The notes below the pieces were generated by a model that worked only from the letters and a program-made list of their open reading frames with translations, did no database searches and was not told where the DNA came from. The position numbers and the translations under genes are program-made. Of a stretch of 64,000 bases of DNA, positions 21,258 through 32,200 are shown in pieces. This DNA comes from Thamnaconus septentrionalis (Eukaryota > Chordata > Actinopteri > Tetraodontiformes > Monacanthidae): contig CM020510.1 in assembly GCA_009823395.1 (NCBI GenBank), positions 18,024,273-18,088,272 on the forward strand. The letters are read 5' to 3'. Position 1 is the stretch's first letter, and each line of letters begins with the position of its first letter.

Positions 21258-21322
21258 CGGAACCTTCTGACTGCAACTCTGTGGACTACGGCTGGATGAT
21301 TAATGCTCAGCTGATGGCAGCA

Positions 21323-24300
21323 ATGGACGCGATCACGGGGACGCTGCTTCTCGCTCTGATTGCGGGCCTAAACATTGTGTCAGGTGGGCTTACTCGAGAT
21401 TTTCATCTCTTTTGTGCGATAACAACAGCTTTAATACAACTTTAGTTTATTCTTATGGGATTATCTCTGATTTATTCATTCAGAAGATCACTCATTTCCT
21501 GAGGCCAGGATTATTCCCAACATGCCTATTTTAAATAATAGCGATAATTCATATCTCCACATACTACCGTAATGATAAAAAAAACATGGTATTTTCTGAA
21601 TCTTCACAAGTACAACATGATGATAGCTTTAAATCGCAGTTCTACGTGTTCTTGTACTGATTCACAGACAAATAAGTGTCTCTTCCTATTGTTGCTTTGG
21701 CAGGGTTGAGTGTTCCTCGGCCTGAAAAACTGGAGTGCGATATTCTGGATGGCGAGGTCACAGTATTTTGGCAACATCCTGCGGGAGCCCCCTCAAACTT
21801 CCACTACAACGTGCAAATGGCCAAGTACGTTCCACATCACACTTCAGTGTTCTTCTACAAAATGTGACTGTGAATTCTCATTGTGGAATAGTGAAAAGTG
21901 AAGTGTTGTAACCCGCGACCGTTTTATCTTTTTTTTTTTTTTTTGTAACCAGGCATGATGAGGAATGGGCTATAGTAAAGAGCTGCACAGGGATCACACA
22001 GGCCTACTGTGAGCTGAGCAGTCTCATCCAAAACTATCGCACATCCTACAAAGTCAAAGTCCAGCTCGTCGCCGGGGTTAATGAGTCTGCATGGGCTATC
22101 AAGAGGTTTCTTCCCAATTTAAGTAAGAATTTAGGAATGAGTTTGATATCAGTGATACTGTACAGCTAACCGTAGACTTTAGCTACACGGATACTTTTTC
22201 TTACTGTTTCTCACTACCCTAGGTAAACTGCGGGCGCCCTCCTTCAATGTGTACGTCACATCCAGCTCTTTGACCGTTAACATTGTCAAAAGACGATTTC
22301 TGAAGGAGCTTTTCCCCTTTGGGCTAAAGTACACCATTTTCCTGGAGGAGAGAGGAAATCATAATAAGGTGGGAGTGCACGGATCACGAAAACCAACCAA
22401 CACAAAAATTTCTTCCAACAATCAACAGCTGCCTATCACAGCCCAAGCAATGTTGTAATGCTGGGCATTGGGCAACTCCTTGACGTGTTACTGATTTTTA
22501 TCCAACAGAATACCACGGCATACATGACAGATGACAACGAGGAAGATCTGGTGCCTAAGACGTTTAATTATCTTCACTGGGGACAAGAGTACTGTGTCAG
22601 CGTGAAGGTGGAGGGCCTTGGATCGCTCTCCACCAGCCGTGCATCAGAGCAGTGTTTGCAGCTTCCAGATGAAGGTAAAATAATCATAATAATAATAATA
22701 CTAATAATGATAATAATAACAATAATGATACAGACAAACAACTGAGCTGCAAAGCTGGTATAAGGTCAAAGTTAGCAGTTTAACATGAAAACAGGAAACA
22801 GGAAACCATCTGGTTTGAATTGGTAGAAACTCAAAAGCCCACCATCTCCTCGCTGATATACGCTGATATATTGTTGCAAGTTCAGAACTTAGTAAAGCCG
22901 CAAAGCTGCAGCTGCGGGTGGTGCATTTATGACACTAATAATAACTTTTACTGCCTTCTCAAACAACGGTGTCGGACCACTGAGGCTAAAATTGAGATTT
23001 TCCCAGAGAGTGCTGCAACATTCTACGTGTTTGAGGGGACAGTTTTTGAGTACATTTTATATTAATGTTTGCTATTTTTCCTTCTAGAGTGGTACATGAC
23101 AGCTGTGGTATCCCTGTCTGTTCTGGGTGTGCTTGGCTGTATTGCTGTCATGGCTACAATCACGCTTTGTTACCTAAAACGTCCCGAAAAAACACCTGTT
23201 GCGCTGGTGAGTATGTTCATAATTGAACTGGAATATCAATTTTAATGTGAATGCATACTGATGCACTACATATTAATGCAGGAAGCTGTGTGCAGCTAGC
23301 AGCACTGTGACGGTCAACCCCAGTAGAATAACATGTAAACCCATTCACACACATATTTGTATTACAGTCACTGTAAATCTAATTATTTAATTCATAATTT
23401 TCCAGAGACCTTGTTCTATTCTGTACCTTACAACATTAAAGTAAGGTTTGAATAAATCAATTGAATGAATTTTGTGACCTCAACTCAGCCAAAGGCACAG
23501 CTTAGGAATAAACATTTGCACAAATAGCATTTTATTATAATAAAATATTATGTAACAGATTCATAAGAACACATCCATCAATTCATTGAATAGATGACAT
23601 GGTAACTACACGCATGAAAAGGGTTTCTGCATTTCTGCAAATATCAGGAAATCAGTGATCTGGTACCATCAACCCCTAAGGGAATTTTAAAAATACATTC
23701 TTGATATTAGTCCTGTTGATGTTCCTTGAAAATACCCATAATGATCAATATGACAAACCTTCCTCTCCCTTTCCCTTTCCCTTTCCCTTCCCCTTCGAAT
23801 CTCTCTTCAGAAATCCCCTTTGAGCGACTGGCGCCCTCTGTCTATTGCGGAAGGGACTGTGGAGGTAGTGACAGACAAAGGCTGGTTTCTGACCAATTAT
23901 AGGACACAAGGTGAAGACCAAGCCAAAACCCCTCTGACCAATACCACGGTGACAGAGGACAGCGACGATGAGGACAGGAGGACGAGCATGGACAGCGGGG
24001 TCAGCATGGAGCCCAACTCAATTGAGAACCGCCAAGAGAGACCTTCCAACAGGCAGGACGACAGTGGATGCGGGAGCTTGGGAGAACAGGAGAGCTCCAC
24101 AAGCGACCAGACCACTTACCCCCTAGAGAAGGATAGGAGTCCAATGGACATAGCCAGCGACAAGGGGGATAGCGGCGTGGGATGGGGCTTCCAGTTCCAT
24201 TCTTCTTCCTTGGACGGGAAGCAACAGAGCAGTGGGCCACCGAAGGAGGCAGTCTATGGGGGCAACTACCGGAGCCAGACACCACGCGACGTGGAAATTG

Positions 24301-24734
24301 AGATCTGCGACAACAAGGTGGAGCTTTCGCAGATGCTCGGCGATCCATCTTTGGCCGAAGTGATCCAAGGCTACAGAGCTGGACTACAGTCATGCATCTG
24401 CTCAGGAGCAGGCCTGTGCACATGGTGTCATAAAAATGTCCCTCGTGCGACCCAGATTACCAAACAGTACACAGCCACATGTGCCGAAAATAGACTACAG
24501 AGTGGGAAATGCAATTCGATGGACGCATACAAAGGGATTCCATTTCCAGTTTTCCCAAAGGACGCTCAAACTGACTCCATCACTGTGAATGACCTAATAC
24601 CTTTTACTCAGCTCCAAGAAACTTTCCCGATGCTCTCTGCTTTTACTCCACTACCCCCCATGGATGAAGGACAGGACATCAACATGAGCAATTTGCCGCT
24701 GTCCCTCTGTGACGTCCAGCTGATAACTGACTGA
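21323..24734 (+). CDS. il10ra: Interleukin-10 receptor alpha-like class II cytokine receptor
   Basis: Ligand-binding chain of the IL-10 receptor, in the plasma membrane, signalling through JAK1 and STAT3. Exons: 21323-21383 (signal peptide MDAITGTLLLALIAGLN), 21704-21824, 21953-22122, 22223-22368, 22509-22674, 23088-23206, 23811-24734. Phases agree throughout, giving 568 residues; human IL10RA has 578. Two fibronectin-III-like domains carry C-x(n)-C pairs and WGQEYCVSV, typical of class II receptors. The membrane helix is in exon 6 (AVVSLSVLGVLGCIAVMATI). The large last exon is the cytoplasmic tail with two Y-x-x-Q motifs (NYRTQ, NYRSQ), the form of STAT3 docking sites, and Ser/Asp-rich DSG motifs including DSGCGS. 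The start at 21323 was chosen for its Kozak context (gcaATGG) and clean signal peptide; in-frame ATGs at 21296 and 21314 are alternatives. Position between tmprss13 and tmprss4 matches human IL10RA. Confidence 0.88.
22679..22728. repeat. (AAT)n-type degenerate microsatellite
   Basis: Imperfect ATA/ATG trinucleotide repeat beginning just after the donor of il10ra-like exon 5. It makes an Ile-rich read-through frame that is not coding. Confidence 0.85.
23762..23796. repeat. (CCCTTT)n pyrimidine repeat before a splice acceptor
   Basis: A run of CCCTTT-like units lies 15-50 bases upstream of the il10ra-like last-exon acceptor (CTCTCTTCAG at 23801-23810). It forms an extended pyrimidine tract. 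Confidence 0.8.
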
Positions 24735-25365
24735 TGCACTGTCAAATGCAAAACACTATTTATGAACTCATGCTGACATAGCCTGACATGAGTTTAAAGT
24801 TTAAAAACAGAAATAACATAAAATATGAATGCTGCATATCTGATCACAGCAATGCAAAGGACGGCTTCAGTTAGTCTCGCTTCTACAAATGACACAAAAA
24901 ATAAAAAAGCCACAAAAAAACAAGCTGTTACTGAACAAAGACAGGAAGTAAAGGCAAACCACACTCGGCAGCTGAATGAGTCTGAGGAGCACAGACAGAG
25001 ACCCCATTCAACCTATCGTTCTAACTCACAACTTGTCTCTGCCAGAATTAAAACTTTGTCGGGAGCAACTCAGAACAAAACCTGTTGGAGAGATAAGGTG
25101 AAGATTCTACTACCACAATCAAAATTCTCGAGCCACAAATATTTCTTGCCTTTGTTTTAGGATAGTAATAGTAGTATTTTCAAACAAATATGTCCTTGGA
25201 TGTACATCTAAATATCAATGCCTGACTGGATGCCATATTATTTTGTTGTAAATATTCATGACGGGATTGTATTTATTTATTGCATATAAAGCTGGTGAAT
25301 TCCCACTCTACATTTATGGTTGAGCAAAAGAAAAACTGACACTGGAATTTTTATTGGAGAAAACC

Positions 25366-25371
25366 AATAAA
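25366..25371 (+). terminator. Polyadenylation signal, il10ra-like gene
   Basis: AATAAA lies 632 bases after the stop codon and is the most plausible 3' end signal. The 3' untranslated region would be 24735 to about 25390. A reading frame at 24825-25160 within it looks non-coding (Lys/Gln/Thr-rich, no known match). Confidence 0.6.
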
Positions 25372-25389
25372 CAAACAATTTTGGTCGAG

Positions 25390-27612
25390 TCCCCACGAGT
25401 CACCACCTAAATAATTTTTTTAAAAAAACACAGAAAAAAACCCTCACTAGCACTGTAGCACAATTTGAATAACACTTTGGGATACCTATGTGCAAAGCCT
25501 GCACAGGAAGCAGCACGGTGGTTTCAAGAGTCTCAACCAAGAAGAAAACACTTCCTTTTTGAAGGTTCCTCTCAGTTTGAAAAAGTTCCATTTCACATCA
25601 AGAGCAAAGAGGACTGTTTCTGATTTAGTTTAGCTAGTGTGCTGTAGATACTTTGGCAGATGATGTAGATCCTGGCATGAAGTATTATATGGCAAAAAAA
25701 TTAGAAAATTACAAAATGTGAGATCATTTGAGGGAAAGACCCACCATTTGGTGTCTTGAAAGTTAAGTTCAGGCAGCTGGAGTGGTTAGTGGTAGCTTGA
25801 AGTCAGTTTGCCTCTCACCAGAAAGGGTTCTTCAGTTCAGGTCACTAGTTTCATAGTTACTCATTTGCTACAGATTTGAGAAATGAAAAATTAGAAAAAC
25901 GATTGCTATTAAACGTGGTTGTAGCAAAACAAAAAGGGTGGGTCCAACCGTTTAGAGCACCTATCTACTGTATCCCATACCACATTTTATTGTGTGACAA
26001 CAAGTTTTTGAGTGTAAAACCACTTTATTAATGCAGTAACGTACCATAATAACGTGATATGAGCTGCAACCGCTTAGCTCTAAATATTAGCTAATTCAAT
26101 TTACTTTTGTGAGATAATTACCAGTTTAATTAATTTTATTTAGAAAGCTGTGTCAAAGTCTGCCACTTTTGAAGGCCATTACATATCGTCTGAATCTTTC
26201 TTACTGCGGAAACAAAAGATTTGATTGCCTGTTTGGTGGCTTTTATTATAGTAGCCACATGACCTTTAGAAACAACATGGAAAAAACTTTTCATACTAAG
26301 GCACAACTGTCCAGAGATCAAGAACATGATAACAAATGGAGTAATGTTTAAAGGAAAAACAGAAAATATAAGACTTCCATCCACCACAAACAGTTCATGA
26401 CAAGTCTGTGAGAAGTTGACCTTTGATTAACTTTGTTGAGGCAGTTAAAGAGAAATAGGAATCAATTAGATACATTTTCTGACAGCAACCATTTCAGCTT
26501 CAAAAGGGGAAAAACATTGAGGAAAAAAAACCAATCCATCAACCGTTGAAAGTATCAGAAGATGAGAAATGTGTGACTTTGGAGGGAAGTCTCCTACTGT
26601 TTAGCAGAAATCTGCCCTGCCTGATTATGGTTGTGGTTAATCTTCCGCTTTCACATCAAATGTTGTTGCGAGTGTGAATATTTGTGAAACATAGGTTTGG
26701 GCGTGCAGATGTGTTGACGAATGTGTGAATGTGCCTGTCGAGTTATCTTCTTAAACTGCCTCAGCGCCTGCCTGAACTCGACTTGGCGAGATGATCACAG
26801 AGGACGCGGTCCAACTCCATTCTTGTAAAGTTTTATTTAACAAACAATGTCCAACTATTTAACTTAAGCTTTGGCTGTCATTCTCAATTAAAGAAATAAG
26901 GAGTCAATTTAGGTTAAATTAAACATATAAACAGACTGCTTACCGATAGCGTCTCTATGGTCATCTGGGCACTAAGTGGGGCTCGTCTTTTCCCTGCAGC
27001 AGTCAGCCGACAGAACAGACAGACAAAGGAAGCTCACACCTGCCTACTGGCACTCTTAATCAGAGCCACTTCTCACTCACTCTGTTTTGTTTACAATAAT
27101 GAAAATAATAAAGTGTATTAATAATAATACATCTCTTTTTTTTCATAAATTAGAGATAAGTGGGAAAGAAAAGTTATATTGCATTTTTGTATATGTATTT
27201 TCTCTCAACCTAATAGCACCACCAGAAACTCTGAAAGATTATAATCTAACCTCCTGATCAAACTGCACAACCAATATAGCATTTTTTTTCATAAATATTA
27301 TTTGAAAAGCACATCATAAAATAGCATTTAAGAAGAACTTAAAAGTACACTTGCATTAACCCTCCCTAAACACAATGTTAAAACTTTGTATTAAATTCTC
27401 TAGAATTTGATACAAAGTTTACCACGAGGGAGGCACGTTTCAAATCATGACTTAACAGTTTCAAAGAAATGTTACAATAACTTGGTAATTCCCCTCCTCT
27501 GTATTTTGGTGGAAAGATCAACCTGAGATAAAGCAGCAAACTGGACAGCGCGCACGCTGGAAGATGATGACGTGTAGGAAAGTGAAGTTGACAGAGCAGT
27601 CGTATTCAACAG
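25390..27612. other. Intergenic stretch with no supported gene
   Basis: AT-rich DNA between the convergent 3' ends of the il10ra-like gene and the small membrane protein gene. Nothing beyond short A/T runs could be identified. A GC-richer patch near 26760-26830 and 26970-27060 could be an old repeat of unknown class. Confidence 0.5.
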
Positions 27613-29249
27613 TCATTTAATGACGCCACTGATGGTGAACGGAGGCGGAGACTTCTTCATGCTGGTTTTGCTGTGGACAAAAGAGACCAAAAAATGAAGC
27701 TCACCCATACAACCATGAGACAGTTCAAGTTAGGAAAATGCCATTGTGACTGCAGTAGCTGTGGAAAATGAACTTACTTTAGGATTTTGTCTCTTAATGA
27801 TGGCTCTATAAAAGGAATGAGACAAGATTAAAAGTAAGAGATTTACCATAGTTCAGTTCTACATGTTAAAAGTGAAGAATTGGAACTGTTTTCAAATGTC
27901 ATAGAAACACTGGGGTCAAAATGTAGCTAAATAATCACAAAAACGTATGTTTTCTTCTTTTTGGTGTCAGTTGTTTCATTACAATGATTACTGTGCAGTG
28001 TACACTGCAGCTTTTGAATTTACTCATAACTATAAATCATTTTTAGACCCTTGAATTAAACTGCATTAAATGCGCTAATAAACATGGACTATGCAATAGA
28101 AAAATACAGAAAAAAATTAAAGCATATCCAGTAAATGTTCACGATTTGGGTGATGGATTAGCTCTGTTTGAGGGATGCAAAGTATTCTACTGAATGAATA
28201 GTTTTCACAATTTATCTTCATGTAATTGAGGTATTAAGCAATGACTCAGGTGCAAACCTGGACAGCTATTTATTTATTCATTTACTTATTTTTTTTTTTT
28301 TTATAAAGCTCTTTACTTGCTCTTGTTGGTTTTCATTTGTCAAACTAGGGGTGGCACTCACCTTTCTTCTTACAGCACTTGAACTTGGACTTTTTGCACT
28401 TTTTGCATTTGCACTTGCAGCAGAATTGCAAAATGCCAATGGTGAAGAGGACTGCCAGAATCCCAAAGCCAACCAGCACCCCCACCGCTTGTGAGTTCGC
28501 CGCACTCCCTGTGAATGGAGTTGATTCAATTAGAGCCGCCAATTAAAGCATTCAATACAGATCACCCACGCAGCGCTAGGGGAAGCAATTTCACGAGGCA
28601 TTTTACTTCCGATGCAAACTACAAACAGAGCATGCTTCCCCAATCCGGCCGCCTGACCTTAATTGGATCAATAGATGAGTCCATTGCGCAGAAGATTTAG
28701 CTTTGATGAGAACAGACGGGGAGATCAATGTGAGAATGATGCTGACTGCTACCACTATGCGGCTGAAGACGCACTGCAACAGAAGAGGCTTTACGCGACG
28801 GTCTTTGCATTTTCTCACAGGCTGGATTTTCTTTTTACCGCCTTTTCTTTAAAACAGTCAAAGTCCCAAGCAGGATAAAGAAGGAAATCCTGTATCTTAT
28901 AGGTGCAATAAACAGGACAACGCTAGTGACTGTGTAGGAAGGCGCCACGTAAAACTTTTAAGGCAATGAGACCACTGTTGAAAATAGGATTTGTTGGGAT
29001 TGTTTACTTCAAGGCCCTGCGATGAACTGACGACTTGTCCAGGGTGTACCCTGCCTTCGCCCTAAGACAGCTGGGATAGGCTGCAGCAGACCCCCGTGAC
29101 CGTGATCTCAGGAAGAAGCGGGTATAGAAAATGAATCAATGAATGTTTACTTCAAAAAAAATAAAATATAAAAATGTCCAATCACGGTTACTGTCTGTGG
29201 ATTTCAGGTTATGTATGCTCAAGGAGGAACGCTTACCATTGTTTCCCAT
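27613..29249 (-). CDS. Small single-pass membrane protein with Cys/Lys-rich tail (81 residues)
   Basis: Four exons join in frame: 29237-29249 (ATG GGA AAC AAT G), 28362-28508, 27778-27805 and 27613-27670, with donors GTAAGC, GTGAGT and GTAAGT and CAG/TAG acceptors. The protein begins MGNNGSAANSQ, with one N-G-S glycosylation sequon. A hydrophobic helix follows (AVGVLVGFGILAVLFTIGIL, about residues 12-31). Then comes a tail with eight residues in which Cys and Lys alternate (CCKCKCKKCKK), a second CC pair, and a C-terminus ending SPPPFTISGVIK. The start was chosen because its phase-1 donor fits the next exon exactly; it is the least certain part. I recognise no domain. In human, SMIM35 lies in this exact slot, on the opposite strand to IL10RA and TMPRSS4, so this may be its counterpart, but homology is not shown. 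The Cys cluster next to the membrane suggests palmitoylation or metal binding (inference). Confidence 0.6.
28997..29147 (+). repeat. Truncated copy of the SINE-like repeat
   Basis: GACTTGTCCAGGGTGTACCC, then CAGCTGGGATAGGCT, then a poor GAATGAATG-type tail, match the 3' half of the repeat seen at 11421-11765 (opposite strand) and 61262-61600 (same strand). The tRNA-like head is missing. Confidence 0.7.
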
Positions 29250-32200
29250 TGTTGACGAGCAAGGATGACGAGTGTTCTGTCGAGTGGCGGTGTCGTTTCC
29301 TCTTTCCTTTCGGCCTTTTGTTGCTGAGCTTCAAATTGACTTCCCAATGGTTTATTGAAGTGTTTTATCCTGACCGTGAAGAACCATGCTGTTGCTCTTC
29401 CATTCTACCGTCTTTATTTCTAGGTGCGTAATGGCAAGTGTGTGACTATGTCGCCATACCAGTAATTCCTTCAGAACCAGTCAAACTTCTTTGTCCACCT
29501 TTACCTGTCTTCCACCCTTTCTTACCAGCCACCGTCAAAACAAAGCAGGCCTGACGCTGTCGCTCGCGTTGGTGACGTTGAGAATTGGCCCAAGCAAGCC
29601 TTGTTTTTTCCAAATGTTAAATTCCTCTGAAACTCTTTAAAGAATAACAACCTTTTCGCTAAATGCCTCACTCAAACTCAATCTAAAACTGACAACACAA
29701 CTAGAAATACAGGTTCTCTCATCTCAGGAGGCCTCTTGATAGATACTGTTCACCACTTCAAGAGATTTCATTGAGAAACTGCCCCTTAATGTTTCTAATG
29801 CAACCAGCACTCTTATTCATAGAGTAGCAATACATATTTCATATGACAGAAACTCAACTCAATGACTGAACTGACAACAAAAAACATGAGTCACATGGTG
29901 CAAGGGGACTCCCTGTTGGATGGATGAAGTATTACTCTTTGTCACACGCTGCGCTCAATGATTGAAACAGAGATACAGGAACTTTGTTTTTAGAATACTT
30001 TAAAAGCCACATCTAAATATATTAAATATGGATAATGTACTATTAGCGTTTCACGAAGCCACTGCAGTAATAGTACTTATTAGATCATGATGTATGATTT
30101 AAAACCATGGATTCACTTTAAAAATGTAAGTCTGACCACATTCTGATTCAAATTCCCATATACACTGCCAATAGTGAAACAGCAAGACCAGAAACACAAC
30201 ACTCAAGGCTTTTTCAGAACTTTCTGCTACTGGCAAAAACTTAGTTCAACATTGGCAGGGATTAACACAGTAGTAGCGCACATGATGAGTATCACAATAA
30301 TCGCAATCTGGTGCAATCCTGTGCAGCCATGTTATCAACATGCTCAACTGCAAATTAAGATATTTGACAGGCCAGCTTTGAATATGACAGGCGGCTGGTT
30401 GACAGAATAACCTCCAAAGTTCACTTAATTTATCAGAATGGTTGCCCACTTTCCAAGCTCTGCCTACTGGTTCTTTTCAGATGGGAGTCTGAAATAAATA
30501 CAATTTTGCCAACATTCAATCTTGTTCGTGGCTTTTGAACCCTGCAGCTCTCATCGCAGGATTTATTCGACAAAAAGCGGGGGTAACTTTGTGCTAATGT
30601 GGTGCCACCATGGTTGGCTATCCCGTGTACATAGACTGAGCTAAACATATGTGGACCAATGTGGAGGTGCGGAGAGTGGTGTTTTTGAATGTGTTGGAAG
30701 TGCGGAGAATAAACGCTTCTGCCTTCACTTCTGGGTCTCACTCTCCGCACCTCCACACAGTACTTAATAAGGTAATACGTGGATAAAAAGATGCGAGTAA
30801 AAAAAGCAAACGAAACTAACCAGCAAGCTTAAGAGTGGGCACCTGGAGGATCATATTCCCTAAAAGCAGTTTCATGGTTAGCTCATTGGCTCATTGTTAG
30901 AGGTTACTTAAGTTGGTCAAAAAGCAACCAAATTTCAGTTCATGTCTAATTCTTGGCAACACAAATTCTAAGAGTCACAATCTTTTTCAGATTGTTTTCA
31001 CTCACATTTTCCGCTTCGCACACAGCAAAGGTCACATCTCATAAATGGTTTAACTTCCCAATTAACAAGGCTTCAAAATAGCCACCCATATTTTAAGCTG
31101 TTTTCACGTTAACTGAATAGCAGCAATGGTTTTGAAAACAAGATGTTAATTAAAATTATTAAATTATTGCACAAATACTGGAGTTTCATTTTGCAGTGAC
31201 TTCTTATAATCATTTTGGATACGTTTTCACTGAATATCCCTTCTACTTTTGCTGTGCACGCCAAAGCTTAGCTCTTTGAAGTTTGTTGGCTGCTTTCTCA
31301 CTCGCAAGAACAGTGAGACAGATGACTAAAGGTGTTTTCAGGAAATCCTTTCTGGGACATTTCTTGGTAGGATGGCAAGACATTTCCAGGAAACACCATT
31401 TCACATCAGATGGTCACCTTTATATTGAGCAAAAAAGACCCATGTGATGTATGATCTCAAAATCATGAGTGACGGACTGCTGCTAACATGAGCAGTCAGC
31501 TTAGTGATAGATTTGGACTTCTCGGCAGATGAAAAAATACGTCAAATACATCTCTGGTGAGAGAGAAAGAAGAGAGAACCACCAGGTAGACAAAGAACAT
31601 GCAGACTCCAAACAAAGAAAGGGCCTCAGCTGGGAATGCAGTCTCTATAAATGAAACACAGATTCCTATTACTCCACCAACATACACTTTGGGACTCAAA
31701 TAACATTTTGTAATTTGCGATGCTTTCATTGAATCCATGCCCTGGAAAGAATCAATTATTTTATCCCCTGTCTTAGCCAATTCCATGCAAGGACTGTTCA
31801 CTTGCCAGTTCACAAACGCACTTTAAATCCCTGGGAAACATGTGACACAGTGAAGCTGATTATTAACCAGCCATTTTGTGCTGCACTTACTCTTAACATC
31901 TCTTATCCAGTCAGATCAGGTTTCACTTAATGTGAACCTGTCTGAAGAAAAACAGGGTTCTGGGTATCGTAGAGCGATGAGAAGATGCCATGCAAGGGCC
32001 AAGATGTACGTGTGTATGTGAGTGCGTGAGAAAAAAAAAAAAAAAAGACGGATTTATTGGAACAGAGAGAGAGAGACCGAAAGGTGGTGCCATGGAACTA
32101 AATGGGTGGGAATTGAAACATTCCAAAGGTTGATCCATAGCCGCGAACACAAATGTTTTTAGGAGAGTTCAGAGTTCTGGGAAACCAGGAACCAGGAAAT

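Noticed and set aside
24001..24423. Long minus-strand frame within the il10ra-like last exon
   Set aside because: It is a shadow of the long plus-strand exon; the plus-strand protein has the receptor motifs and matching splice phases.
31496..31813. 105-codon minus-strand frame with hydrophobic stretches
   Set aside because: It starts at GTG, with no splice or promoter support and no known family. Hydrophobic frames are common in T-rich DNA.
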